From the NCBI GenBank assembly GCA_029907255.1, contig JARYMF010000008.1, positions 1-64,000 of the forward strand: a stretch of DNA of 64,000 nt. The letters run 5' to 3'. This document shows positions 1 to 9,122 of the stretch, piece after piece. The notes under the pieces were generated by a model. The model was not told where the DNA came from. It ran no database searches and saw only the letters and a list, made by a program, of their open reading frames with translations. Numbering within the stretch: position 1 is the first letter of the stretch; every line of letters starts with the position of its first letter. This stretch comes from Armatimonadota bacterium (lineage in GTDB: Bacteria > Armatimonadota > UBA5829 > DTJY01). Both the position numbers and the translations under genes were made by a program.

Positions 1-3000
1 CAAGGGTGTTTGTGCGTATTTTGGTCAGACTCCAACTTGGGATTTCTACTCTGACGAGCTAGTAAGCCATGATATACCCACGCAGATGAATACTGGCGAG
101 GTGCGAACCGTCCACATTACCTTCCGTAACAGGGGTGTTTTGTGGACTGAGGCGAAAGCCATCAGGCTGGGTGCAGTAGGCGATTCCGACCCGTTCACGA
201 CTCAGACACGGCACACTATATCTGGCGAGGTTGGGCCTAATCAGACATACACATGGACATTCAACCTGACTGCTCCGACAACACCGGGACAATATGTCAC
301 CGACTGGCGTATGGTCCGCGACGGCGTTACTTGGTTCGGGGCCACATGCTCGCAGACCATTAATGTTGTTGCTAGCGATAGCCAAGCGCCTTCGGTGCCT
401 ACAAACCTGTCAGCAACAGTCAAATCGCCTAGCCGGATAGATTTGGCGTGGAATGCTTCGACAGACAACATAGGTGTTACGGGTTACAAGATTTATCGCA
501 ACGGCGGGCAAATCGGAACCTCGGCTTCGACGAGCTATGTAGATTCGTCCTGTTCAGCGAACGCAAGCTACACCTACACGGTAGCGGCTTATGATGCGGC
601 TGGGAACACGTCTGGGCAGAGTAGTCCGGCCTTTGCTACCACGCCGCCAAGCGAGATAGTTATTGATAACCCATCATGCGAGCTTTCGGGCGTATGGAGT
701 ACGGGAACTTCAGCTACTGACAAGTATGGTGCAGATTATTATTTTGCAAGCAGCGCTGTGAGCGAGGGCAAGACTGCGACTTGGCGGCCAAACTTTGCTT
801 TTGGTGGAAGCTATGATGTTTACGCCTGGTGGCCCGCTGGAACGAACCGAGCGCCGAATGCACCATACACAGTTGCTTGGAGTGGCGGCTCGCAGGTTGT
901 TCAAATGAACCAGCAGAGCAATGGTGGACAATGGAACTCCTTAGTCTCCAGCAAGACATTTGCCATGGGTACTGGTGGCTACGTAAGGCTAAGCAACGGC
1001 ACAGGCCAGACGGGTTATGTCGTCATGGCGGACGCCGTCCGTTGGGTAACGCTTTCGGTAGACACTGTTGCGCCAAGCGTTCCGACAAACGTTGCGGCGA
1101 ATCCGGTGTCTTGTACACAGATAAACTTAACGTGGAATGCTTCGACGGATAACGTCGCCATCGGCGGTTATAAGATTTACCGGAATGGCGTGCAGGTTGG
1201 GACAAGTGCCGCAACTAGTTATTCCGACACCGATTGTTCACCGGGCACGACTTATACCTACCGTGTAAGTGCGTACGACACAGCTGGCAATGAGTCAGCA
1301 CAAAGTAGCCAAGTTGCTGCAACCACACCTGGTGATACGACTGCACCTAGCGTGCCAACCAACCTGAGTGCCAATGCAGTTTCCGGTACCCAGGTAGATT
1401 TGACTTGGACTGCTTCAACAGACAACATTGGTGTAGCAGGCTATAAAATCTATAGAAATGGTAGCCAAATTGGCACTAGTTCGAGCACTTCATATTCGGA
1501 CACTACCTGCAGTCCTGGCCAGAGTTACACCTACGAGGTGTCGGCATATGATGCTGCTAGCAATGAATCTGCTAAAAGCACACCTGCAGTGGTAACTACT
1601 CCTGGCGTTGACACGATTGCGCCTAGTGTACCGACGAACTTGAGTGCGACAGCTGTTTCAGGGACCCAGGTAGACTTGAGCTGGACGGCATCTACGGATA
1701 ATGTCGGTGTAGTAGGTTACAAGGTATACAGGAACGGCGTACAGGTAGGTACTAGTGTAGGCACGAGTTACTCTGACACGGGGTGTGTGCCAGCTACTAG
1801 CTACACCTATGAGGTATCTGCGTATGATGCAGCGTCGAATGAGTCAGCGAAGAGCACGCCTGCGACAGTAGTCACGCCTGATACGATTGCCCCTAGTGTA
1901 CCGACGAACTTGAGTGCGACAGCTGTTTCAGGGACCCAGGTAGACTTAAGCTGGACGGCATCTACGGACAACGTAGGTGTAGTTGGCTACAAGGTATACA
2001 GGAACGGCGTACAAGTAGGTACTAGTACAGGCACGAGTTACTCTGACACAGGGTGTGTGCCAGCTACTAGTTACACCTACGAGGTATCTGCGTATGATGC
2101 AGCGTCGAATGAGTCAGCTAAGAGCACACCTGCGACAGTAGTCACGCCTGACACGATTGCGCCTAGTGTGCCAACGAACTTGAGTGCGACAGCTGTTTCG
2201 GGGACCCAGGTAAACTTAAGCTGGACGGCATCTACGGATAATGTCGGTGTAGTAGGTTACAAGGTATACAGGAACGGTGTACAAGTAGGTACTAGTACAG
2301 GCACGAGTTACTCTGACACAGGGTGTGTGCCGGCTACTAGTTACACCTATGAGGTATCTGCGTATGATGCAGCATCGAACGAGTCAGCTAAGAGCGCGCC
2401 TGCGACGGTAGTCACGCCTGACACTATTGCGCCGAGTGTGCCAACGAATCTCCAGGCGAGCGCTGTTTCTCAGACGCAAATTAACCTAAGCTGGACGGCA
2501 TCAACGGACAATGTCGGCGTAGTAGGTTACAAGATTTACCGCAATGGTGCGCAGATTGCTACTTCAACCACAACTAGCTACTCTGATACGACTTGCGAAT
2601 CATACACAACCTATACTTACAGGGTAAGCGCATACGATGGTTCGAATAATGAGTCGGGCCTAAGCAACCAGGCAACGGCAACCACATTGCCTTACACGGA
2701 CATAATCCTAGACAACAATGTGGCTGTATATGTTGGCACTTGGTTTACAGGTACTTCAGCCACTGATAAGTATGGGTCAGACTACCGGTATGGCACGACG
2801 GACACAGTAGAGAGCCGAACAGCCACGTGGACGCCGGACATTGACATCTCCGGTTACTATACGGTTTATGCCTGGTGGCCGCAGGGCAGCAACAGGTCTT
2901 CGGCTGCTCCTTACACTATCTACTGGGACGGCGGATCGCAAACAGTTGCAGTTAACCAGAAGACTAACGGCGGCATGTGGAACACCCTTGTTACGAACAA

Positions 3001-4069
3001 GAGGTTCCTGGCAGGAACAGGGCAGTCCGTCAAATTAAGCAACAACACCGGCGAGGCGTCGCTGAACGTCATGGCAGACGCGGTGCGATTCTTGCTAGTT
3101 TCAGACGACCTGACGCCGCCGAGCGTGCCGAGCAATGTGTCAGCCGTTGGGGTCTCTGCTTCGCAGGTCAACGTGAGTTGGACGGCTTCAACAGATAACG
3201 TTGGAGTTAGCGGATACAAGGTGTACCGCAATGGGGTTCAGGTGGCGACGACGGCTAGCACTTCCTACTCTGATACAGGGCTTAGTGAGCTAACTACCTA
3301 CACATATGAGGTGTCGGCTTATGATGCTATGGGGAACGAGTCGGCAAAGAGCGCCCAAGCCACTGGTACTACCCTAGATGGTACTCCGCCTAGTGTTCCG
3401 AGCGGTGTAACTGCAACAGCTGTCGGTCCTCAGCGAATTAATCTCACTTGGACGGCTTCGACAGACAATGTGGGAGTAGCAGGCTACAAGGTCTACAGGA
3501 ATGGTAGCTACATAGGCTATACAGCGAGCACCAGTTACTCTGACGGAGGACTTTCACCGAGCACATCATATACCTACACTATATCGGCATATGACGCTGC
3601 TAGCAATGAGTCCTCGCAGAGTAGTGGGGCATCGGCAACGACGCCTGGGTATGCTAATGTTATTGTAGACAACCCTGCATGCACGTTCACAGGAGTCTGG
3701 ACGATAGCTACCGCATCCACCGATAAGTATGGTTCAGACTATGCCTATGCGAGCACCGCGGTAAGCGAGGGCAAGACAGCGAAGTGGATTCCAAGCATTC
3801 CATACAGCGGCAACTACGATACTTATATTTGGTATCCGCAGGGCAGTAATAGAGCTACCAACGCGCCATTTACCCTTTACTGGGATGGTGGTTCGCAGAC
3901 TGTCGCCTGGAATCAGCAGACAAATGGTGGTGCGTGGAGACTGCTGCTCGGGAATAAGCACTTCGTTGCGGGAACGAGCTGCTACTTGAAGCTCGGCAAT
4001 GGCACGGGTGCGACTGGTTTTATCGTTGTCGCTGATGGCGCTAGGTTCCAACAAATAAGCGGTGACTAA
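1..4069 (+). CDS. Secreted multidomain FN3/golvesin-like protein, 5' truncated (probable amidase C-terminal part)
   Basis: The reading frame is open from base 2, with no stop before the first ATG at 86, so the gene starts outside the window; 1355 residues are visible. Domains in order: an NBR1-like Ig domain (about residues 10-125), FN3 repeat 1 (126-215), a golvesin/xanthan-lyase-like beta domain (218-352), FN3 repeats 2-7 (353-895), a second golvesin-like domain (about 898-1033), FN3 repeats 8-9, and a third golvesin-like domain to the end. Each golvesin module has a TDKYGxDY motif and a WWPxGxNR or WYPQGSNR motif. FN3 and golvesin domains usually bind or space enzymes on polysaccharide. 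The first residues (GVCAYFGQTP) match the junction between the amidase and NBR1-like domains of the 36213-38699 protein (GICNYFGVTP), so the missing part is probably an N-acetylmuramoyl-L-alanine amidase. That is inference. Domain calls are by eye. Confidence 0.85.
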   Translation, partial: KGVCAYFGQTPTWDFYSDELVSHDIPTQMNTGEVRTVHITFRNRGVLWTEAKAIRLGAVGDSDPFTTQTRHTISGEVGPNQTYTWTFNLTAPTTPGQYVTDWRMVRDGVTWFGATCSQTINVVASDSQAPSVPTNLSATVKSPSRIDLAWNASTDNIGVTGYKIYRNGGQIGTSASTSYVDSSCSANASYTYTVAAYDAAGNTSGQSSPAFATTPPSEIVIDNPSCELSGVWSTGTSATDKYGADYYFASSAVSEGKTATWRPNFAFGGSYDVYAWWPAGTNRAPNAPYTVAWSGGSQVVQMNQQSNGGQWNSLVSSKTFAMGTGGYVRLSNGTGQTGYVVMADAVRWVTLSVDTVAPSVPTNVAANPVSCTQINLTWNASTDNVAIGGYKIYRNGVQVGTSAATSYSDTDCSPGTTYTYRVSAYDTAGNESAQSSQVAATTPGDTTAPSVPTNLSANAVSGTQVDLTWTASTDNIGVAGYKIYRNGSQIGTSSSTSYSDTTCSPGQSYTYEVSAYDAASNESAKSTPAVVTTPGVDTIAPSVPTNLSATAVSGTQVDLSWTASTDNVGVVGYKVYRNGVQVGTSVGTSYSDTGCVPATSYTYEVSAYDAASNESAKSTPATVVTPDTIAPSVPTNLSATAVSGTQVDLSWTASTDNVGVVGYKVYRNGVQVGTSTGTSYSDTGCVPATSYTYEVSAYDAASNESAKSTPATVVTPDTIAPSVPTNLSATAVSGTQVNLSWTASTDNVGVVGYKVYRNGVQVGTSTGTSYSDTGCVPATSYTYEVSAYDAASNESAKSAPATVVTPDTIAPSVPTNLQASAVSQTQINLSWTASTDNVGVVGYKIYRNGAQIATSTTTSYSDTTCESYTTYTYRVSAYDGSNNESGLSNQATATTLPYTDIILDNNVAVYVGTWFTGTSATDKYGSDYRYGTTDTVESRTATWTPDIDISGYYTVYAWWPQGSNRSSAAPYTIYWDGGSQTVAVNQKTNGGMWNTLVTNKRFLAGTGQSVKLSNNTGEASLNVMADAVRFLLVSDDLTPPSVPSNVSAVGVSASQVNVSWTASTDNVGVSGYKVYRNGVQVATTASTSYSDTGLSELTTYTYEVSAYDAMGNESAKSAQATGTTLDGTPPSVPSGVTATAVGPQRINLTWTASTDNVGVAGYKVYRNGSYIGYTASTSYSDGGLSPSTSYTYTISAYDAASNESSQSSGASATTPGYANVIVDNPACTFTGVWTIATASTDKYGSDYAYASTAVSEGKTAKWIPSIPYSGNYDTYIWYPQGSNRATNAPFTLYWDGGSQTVAWNQQTNGGAWRLLLGNKHFVAGTSCYLKLGNGTGATGFIVVADGARFQQISGD
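1610..2419 (+). repeat. Three tandem 270-bp near-identical FN3-coding units
   Basis: Units 1610-1879, 1880-2149 and 2150-2419 each encode one 90-residue FN3 domain. They begin with GA[CT]ACGATTGC and are near-identical even at synonymous positions. Units 1 and 2 differ by one residue (V/T) and units 2 and 3 by two (D/N, T/A). The flanking FN3 units (from about 1333 and from 2420) are clearly more diverged. This indicates recent tandem duplication or gene conversion. Confidence 0.9.
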
Positions 4070-4120
4070 TTGCTAGACTGACCGCTAGTTACGGCACGCG
4101 AGTGCCGATTTCCTGACTCA

Positions 4121-4157
4121 AAGGGGCGGAGGCTATTGTTCTCTGCCCCTTGTTTAT
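4121..4157 (+). terminator. Intrinsic terminator after the FN3/golvesin gene
   Basis: The stem AAGGGGCGGAG (4121-4131) pairs with CTCTGCCCCTT (4141-4151), with one internal mismatch, and is followed by GTTTATT. A smaller GGCAC/GTGCC hairpin with a GCGA loop precedes it at about 4093-4106. Confidence 0.7.
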
Positions 4158-4195
4158 TAATAATCGAAAAACTGCATAAGGTTTGCTAATAAGAG

Positions 4196-4226
4196 TTGAC
4201 AATTGGGTAGCATTGGATGGTATTAT
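4196..4226 (+). promoter_or_regulatory. Sigma-70-type promoter for the 4292 gene
   Basis: A consensus -35 TTGACA (4196-4201) and a -10 TATTAT (4221-4226) are separated by 19 nt, slightly long. The in-frame ATG at 4217 lies inside this promoter, which supports the downstream start at 4292. Confidence 0.6.
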
Positions 4227-4291
4227 TACCTCACCATTTCTCAACAGAACCGGCATTCTTGCCGCGATTAGATTTGGAGGAAATAATTAAA

Positions 4292-5293
4292 ATGATAGTG
4301 CACGTAAAAGACCAGTTAGCAAAGGGCACGTTTCTCACTTATCGGCCTGAAATTAAGGTAATTGATTGCACCATACGCGACGGCGGCTTAATCAATGACC
4401 ACCAGTTTGACGATAACTTCGTTAAGGCAGTTTACAACACATGCGTCGAAGCCGGCGTTGACGTCATGGAGATTGGCTATAAGGCAGATAAGAAAATATT
4501 TGCCCCATCGCAATTTGGTAAATGGAAATACTGTGATGAAGACGACGTCCGCCGAATCGTGGGCGACAATCCTACCAATCTTCTATTAGCCGTAATGGCA
4601 GATGCTGAGCGGACAGATTACCATAATGACATCCCGCCTAAGGATAAGAGCGTAATAGATATCATTCGCGTTGCCACATATATCCACCAACTTCCCACAG
4701 CGCTTGATATGGTAAAAGATGCAGTTGACAAAGGCTATCGTGCAACCCTGAACCTAATGGCGGTCTCTACGGTCCAAGAACGAGAACTCGAAGAGGCTCT
4801 TACCTTGATGGCAGACTCGGGTGCGTGTGCTATCTATATTGTCGACAGCTTTGGTGCATACTATTCGGAGCAAATTCGCGACCTAACTATCCAGTATCTA
4901 AGGGCCGTCGAGGGCAAGGGTGTCGAAGTTGGCATCCACGCACACAATAACCAAATGCTTGCTTATGCGAACACAATCGAGGCGCTAATTGTTGGTGCAA
5001 ACTATCTGGACGCCACCATTAATGGAATGGGCCGCGGCGCAGGTAACTGTCCTCTTGAATTACTAATTGGATTCCTCAAAAACCCAAAATTCCAACTTAG
5101 GCCGGTTCTGAAATGTATTCAGGAAGTCTTTCTTCCACTTGAAAAGGAAGGCACGATGGAATGGGGCTATCGAATACCCTACATGATTACCGGACAGTTG
5201 AATATTCACCCACGTGCGGCAATAAAAATGCGTGCCGGTAACGACCCCGACGATTATGTATCATTCTATGACCAAATGATAGAGGAGCAGTAA
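4292..5293 (+). CDS. HMGL-like (DRE-TIM metallolyase) aldolase domain protein
   Basis: The 333-residue protein is a DRE-TIM barrel of the HMG-CoA lyase/4-hydroxy-2-oxovalerate aldolase superfamily. Near the N-terminus it has DCTIRDGG, the variant of the catalytic DRE motif seen in uncharacterised 'aldolase catalytic domain' proteins. Further on, GIHAHNNQ supplies the HxH metal ligands and NGMGRGAGNCPLE closes the barrel. These enzymes make or break C-C bonds next to a carboxyl or acyl group using a divalent metal. The substrate here is unknown. The ATG at 4292 is preferred over the in-frame ATG at 4217 because it has a TTGGAGG ribosome site (4274-4280) and lies downstream of the promoter. A strong terminator follows, so it looks monocistronic. 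Confidence 0.8.
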   Translation: MIVHVKDQLAKGTFLTYRPEIKVIDCTIRDGGLINDHQFDDNFVKAVYNTCVEAGVDVMEIGYKADKKIFAPSQFGKWKYCDEDDVRRIVGDNPTNLLLAVMADAERTDYHNDIPPKDKSVIDIIRVATYIHQLPTALDMVKDAVDKGYRATLNLMAVSTVQERELEEALTLMADSGACAIYIVDSFGAYYSEQIRDLTIQYLRAVEGKGVEVGIHAHNNQMLAYANTIEALIVGANYLDATINGMGRGAGNCPLELLIGFLKNPKFQLRPVLKCIQEVFLPLEKEGTMEWGYRIPYMITGQLNIHPRAAIKMRAGNDPDDYVSFYDQMIEEQ

Positions 5294-5450
5294 GTTAATA
5301 CAGAAGCTTAATGATTATTAGCACGGCGTCTGGGGATGCCGCAGATGGCTGATATGGCTGATTCTTACCTGCGCTGACCCTGCGGCCCAAAATAGGGCTG
5401 CGTTTGAATTAGCTGTGCTGTGGCATTTCTGTAAGGTTTTTAAAATTCTT

Positions 5451-5484
5451 TCCGTGGGATTGCAAACATCCCACGGATTTTTTT
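5451..5484 (+). terminator. Strong intrinsic terminator in the 5294-5641 spacer
   Basis: A perfect 10-bp stem, TCCGTGGGAT (5451-5460) with ATCCCACGGA (5468-5477), has a 7-nt loop and is followed by seven T. It ends the 4292 transcript. The rest of the 348-bp spacer holds no gene that I can support, and I see no clear promoter for the next gene. Confidence 0.9.
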
Positions 5485-5641
5485 GATTTATGCGAATTTT
5501 TGCAATATTAGGTTCTCCTTTGACTACTTTCTAGATTCGTTTTTTGCTTACAAATGCGTGTAAATATCCAATCGCAAGGGTATAAAAACTTTACATTTGA
5601 TTGTCACATAAGACCAAGCTTGCTGGAAAGAGCACAAAGCA

Positions 5642-6805
5642 ATGAGGTTGTTCAGCGTACCTGCAGATTTCCAAGAGAGCACAATTGATAAATATCATGA
5701 GCTAAATTCGCGCTATGAGAATGCAAAAGTAGAAGAAACCTATGGCCAAATCACCGGTGGACTCCTAACAGGCTCGGGCCGTGGTTCATGTAAACTTCCA
5801 AATGCAAACCTCACAAGCTTAGCGCATTATATCTCCTACTCAGCGGACCGCGGGATTGAATTCAACTATACCTTTAATGCTTCTTGCCTTGGAAATATTG
5901 AGTTCACGAAATCAGGTTTCGAAAGTGTTAATCATTTTCTAGGGAGCCTATGGGATGCTGGAGTTCGCCGGCTTACCGTTACGCTTCCCCAGCTAATATT
6001 GCTAGTCCAAGACTCTGGATATCCGTTCGAAATCAAACTCTCCACCATCTGCCAGGTAAATTCGCCAGACAAGGCTGCTTTTTGGAAAAGACAAGGGATA
6101 GACAGGATAGTGATTGACGAGGACATTACCCGCGACTTTCGGCGAATCCGTCAAATCAGCCAAATTGTGGGAGATGGCGTGGAAATAATAGCAAACAGTG
6201 CTTGCTTAAAGAATTGCCCTTACAAAATGTTCCATTATAACCATGAGTCACATTTTCCAATAGTAAATCAGGATGAACAGAAATTTTACGAGCGAAGGTG
6301 TTTTTTAAACAAAGCCGATGACTGGACAAACCCAATTAGATTAAATTGGATAAGGCCGGAGGACCTTGGATATTACGAGAGTGTTGGTGTTAGGCGTTTC
6401 AAAATTCAAGGACGCCAGGCTGTTTTGGAAGGTGACCCTCTTAGGACGGTTGAGGCATATATGAGAGGTAGCTACTCCGGTGATCTCTTTGGGCTCATCA
6501 ACATGTTTATGCCTTATATTGCAAAGAATACTTATCAACCATATGTTGATAATAGCAAGCTCGAAGGATTTATAGCTCCGTTTTACAATGACCCGAACCA
6601 CTGCACCGGTGATTGCGATAAGTGCGGTTATTGTGAGGCATTCGCTGAACTCAGCATTGATAGAGCGAGCGCTGAAGAAATGCGCATGCGTACTCTTAAG
6701 AATATGGGTAGTTATCAATTTTTTAGTGCTTGCCGCAATAAGGTTCCTTCTCAGACGTTTGCAAGACGGGTCATGCAAAAAGCTCGCAAAGTGATTGGGG
6801 TGTAA
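5642..6805 (+). CDS. Peptidase U32-like Fe-S protein
   Basis: The 387-residue protein resembles the U32 family (UbiU/UbiV, TrhP, RlhA, YhbU). Characterised members carry a 4Fe-4S cluster and take part in O2-independent or prephenate-dependent hydroxylations of RNA or quinones; they are not proven proteases. Visible features are an ACLKNCPYKMFHYNHESH segment (Cys188, Cys192), Cys220 in the ERRC segment and the IQGR strand after it, plus an unusual C-terminal cluster CTGDCDKCGYC (Cys321, 325, 328, 331) that could hold a second cluster or zinc. The N-terminal half would form the TIM-like barrel. The start has only a weak GGAAAG site, but no better upstream start exists. The function in this organism is unknown. 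It is separated from the aldolase gene by a terminator. Confidence 0.7.
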   Translation: MRLFSVPADFQESTIDKYHELNSRYENAKVEETYGQITGGLLTGSGRGSCKLPNANLTSLAHYISYSADRGIEFNYTFNASCLGNIEFTKSGFESVNHFLGSLWDAGVRRLTVTLPQLILLVQDSGYPFEIKLSTICQVNSPDKAAFWKRQGIDRIVIDEDITRDFRRIRQISQIVGDGVEIIANSACLKNCPYKMFHYNHESHFPIVNQDEQKFYERRCFLNKADDWTNPIRLNWIRPEDLGYYESVGVRRFKIQGRQAVLEGDPLRTVEAYMRGSYSGDLFGLINMFMPYIAKNTYQPYVDNSKLEGFIAPFYNDPNHCTGDCDKCGYCEAFAELSIDRASAEEMRMRTLKNMGSYQFFSACRNKVPSQTFARRVMQKARKVIGV

Positions 6806-7145
6806 TACCTGCTAATGCACCATTGCCTCATATCAAAAGCAGGAATTGGCAACACCATTTGTTTTTTATCGCTTCTACCCTTCCCCCGCCCGACAAGATT
6901 GTTTTCATTAGCTTATTTTCTGCGCTTGAAGTGGGATAAGCAATAAATAATTTACAAATGTTAGTGGCGTGGAGAACCAAAGCATTTGATGAAAAGCTTG
7001 ATTGCTTATGGCAGTGCAACTTTCCTTGTAAATTCAGCGAGGATGAGAGGCAATCATTTCTTTCTGCGGAAATATTGTGCTGTAAAAGGAGCAACGTTAT
7101 TTATTGGCTAATAATTTTAAATAATGAAGATTGGGGGAAGGTATA
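6806..7145. other. 340-bp spacer with no supported gene
   Basis: AT-rich sequence between the U32-like gene and the 7146 gene. A 62-codon open frame (6958-7146) runs into the next gene but has no recognisable composition or ribosome site. I see no clear terminator. The last 20 bp form the ribosome site of the next gene. Confidence 0.5.
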
Positions 7146-7850
7146 ATGCCTGAAAACAATATCGCGCCAGAAGAAATACTTAACGTAAATCGGAAGTGGC
7201 TGCCGCCCGAGCCACATCTTTCTAAAGTCATCGAGGCTGTGCAGAAGGGCTCCGCGCATATTGAGAACCGCGGACATGGTGAGGCTCCCTTGCTTGTCTT
7301 CGAGGATGGTGGTGTAATTGAGCTCCCCAAAGCTCGCTATGAGAACACATACCGAGGGATGCAGCTAGTATCCGCGCCTGAAGCCACGCAAATAGGGCAG
7401 ACAACTAAGCATCGTGATGTGTGCGGCTGTGTGGATGAGATAAAGGGAATTTTGCGTGATAATCCTGACTCTCTAATCGGCGACCCACATAAATTTGACC
7501 AATTGTTGGATGATGCGCTCTATATGATCTCGCGAATGAGCAAGCGTGAAGATGAATATCGGAAATTCATTACCGATGTTGTATCCGCATGCATGAATAT
7601 TCCTCATGCTCCTGATCCAAAGATGGCTTCGAGTGCCGCGGAGGAAATTAAACACATCCTATACAACCACCCAGAAGATGTTCGGAAATATGCAGATCTT
7701 CTTAATCAACTTGCCGAGGATGTGCGCTGGGTTGCCTCGAACCAGGAGCGCGTTCTCCGCGAGTATAAACATATTGCCCTCAAGATTTTTGCTCTTTATA
7801 AGTCGGTAAAAGGAGCAAGAAATTGGGATAAAGAAGAAGCCGAGTGCTGA
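7146..7850 (+). CDS. Hypothetical protein, 234 residues
   Basis: I do not recognise this protein. It is soluble, has no signal peptide or membrane segment, and is mostly helical after residue 90 (DVCGCVDEIKGILRDNP, then charged amphipathic helices to the end). The first 75 residues look like a small beta region (PLLVFEDGGVIELPK). The ATG at 7146 follows GGGGAAGG closely; a TTG at 7131 is the only earlier alternative. It lies 46 bp upstream of the rhomboid-like gene, in the same direction and without a terminator, so the two are probably co-transcribed. Confidence 0.7.
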   Translation: MPENNIAPEEILNVNRKWLPPEPHLSKVIEAVQKGSAHIENRGHGEAPLLVFEDGGVIELPKARYENTYRGMQLVSAPEATQIGQTTKHRDVCGCVDEIKGILRDNPDSLIGDPHKFDQLLDDALYMISRMSKREDEYRKFITDVVSACMNIPHAPDPKMASSAAEEIKHILYNHPEDVRKYADLLNQLAEDVRWVASNQERVLREYKHIALKIFALYKSVKGARNWDKEEAEC

Positions 7851-7896
7851 AAACTAATTTCAGGTCTTTGGTTTGTCCAATTAGAGGGAATGCGGC

Positions 7897-9099
7897 GTGT
7901 TCATACCATATCGAGTAAAGAACCCTGTCAGAAGATTTCCGTTCATCACCCTTGGAATCATTGGGGCGAATGTCATTGTCTATGCATTTACAACAAAGAA
8001 CTTTCAAGAAATACGCTCCGATGTCCTTGAGACCTATGGATTTGCACTTTTTACTTCACCATTAATCAATGCAATTGCATCGGTGTTTCTTCATGCGAAT
8101 ATATTACACCTTGTTGGCAATATGTTCTTCCTTTGGCTCTTTGGGCCGTCTGTTGAAGAAAGACTTGGCATCAAGCGTTACCTACTATTATTTTTTACAA
8201 CAGGCTTTATAGGTGAAATATTCCAAGGCATCCTTGGATTGTTCTTTTATGGCTTTGTGAGACCAACTATTGGAGCATCGGGGTGTATTCTAGGCGTGGC
8301 TGGCGCCTATTTGTATCTTTTCCCTTGGAGCAAAGTTTGCGTTTTTAGCTTTTTTTCCTGTTGCTGGCGTGGCGGATGGGGAGAGAGTCCCTGGTATGAC
8401 ATATGGGAAGTGAGTGCAATTTGGGTCATAGGATTGTATATTCTTATTGATTTTGCTCAAGGGTTGTTTTACGGTGTGGCAGGAATAAGCGGCGCTGTTG
8501 CGAACTTTGCGCATGTTGGCGGTGGAATAGCAGGCATACTTTTATGCTGGCTTTTTCGCGCAAAGAGAGACACGGAAGAATTGTCCGAAGCTAAGGCTGT
8601 CGAAGCCGATACGCGTGACCTTGAAAACATGCCGCTATATGCCCTTGAAATTATGCTCCAAGAAGAAGTTGGAGTTCCAGAGCTGATTCGGGCTGCTATC
8701 AAACCAGCTATCAAACGAGGCCGCAGGGACATAATAGATACTGCAATGGCGCAAGCCGGTCCTTCGCTGATAGATAAAGACCCACTAATTGTGGCATACT
8801 ACCTGTTAGAGTTTGGAGGGAATGCAAACATATATAAGCCAGTACATCTTCTTCACTTAGCAGGTTTGCTCAACGACCTTGGAAATACAGACTGGGCTAT
8901 TAAGATTTATAGGTTGATTGCCGACACCTGGGCAAACGAACCTGAGGCTGAGACGGCTCTATACAGATGCGCCCTATGTTTGTGGAACACTTACAAAGAT
9001 GCAAATGGGGCGAAAGAAGCGATTAGAGAATTGGTTTCTCGCTTCCCGCAGGGCGAAATGGTTCCATTTGCCAAAGCCTTGCGGAAGCAATTGGAATAG
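7897..9099 (+). CDS. Rhomboid-family intramembrane serine protease with C-terminal TPR-like region
   Basis: Residues 1-225 form a six- to seven-helix rhomboid core. The catalytic serine is in GASG (Ser128) and the catalytic histidine in NFAHVGGG (His206); the HANILHLVGNMFFLW segment matches the conserved second helix. A cytoplasmic tail of about 170 residues follows with TPR-like helices (LLNDLGNTDWAIKIYRL and later repeats), probably for protein interaction. Rhomboids cleave membrane-anchored substrates within the bilayer. Both catalytic residues are present, so activity is expected; the substrate is unknown. Start: GTG at 7897 with an AGAGGG site seven bases upstream. It is likely in an operon with the 7146 gene. 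Confidence 0.85.
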   Translation: MFIPYRVKNPVRRFPFITLGIIGANVIVYAFTTKNFQEIRSDVLETYGFALFTSPLINAIASVFLHANILHLVGNMFFLWLFGPSVEERLGIKRYLLLFFTTGFIGEIFQGILGLFFYGFVRPTIGASGCILGVAGAYLYLFPWSKVCVFSFFSCCWRGGWGESPWYDIWEVSAIWVIGLYILIDFAQGLFYGVAGISGAVANFAHVGGGIAGILLCWLFRAKRDTEELSEAKAVEADTRDLENMPLYALEIMLQEEVGVPELIRAAIKPAIKRGRRDIIDTAMAQAGPSLIDKDPLIVAYYLLEFGGNANIYKPVHLLHLAGLLNDLGNTDWAIKIYRLIADTWANEPEAETALYRCALCLWNTYKDANGAKEAIRELVSRFPQGEMVPFAKALRKQLE

Positions 9100-9122
9100 T
9101 TTTTTTGCACTAGGGGGAATAT

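Noticed and set aside
829-1152. Long shadow frames inside the first gene and similar ones inside clpB, nth, glnA and hppA
   Set aside because: They overlap strongly supported genes in other frames and have no ribosome sites or domains.
1610-2419. Regular 270-bp repeats as a possible CRISPR or satellite array
   Set aside because: The units are in frame with a coding sequence, encode FN3 domains and have no spacers.
4217-4291. 25-codon N-terminal extension of the aldolase gene
   Set aside because: The upstream ATG lies within the promoter; the ATG at 4292 has the ribosome site and family start.
6958-7146. Small plus-strand open frame as a gene
   Set aside because: No ribosome site, unusual composition and overlap with the ribosome site of the 7146 gene.
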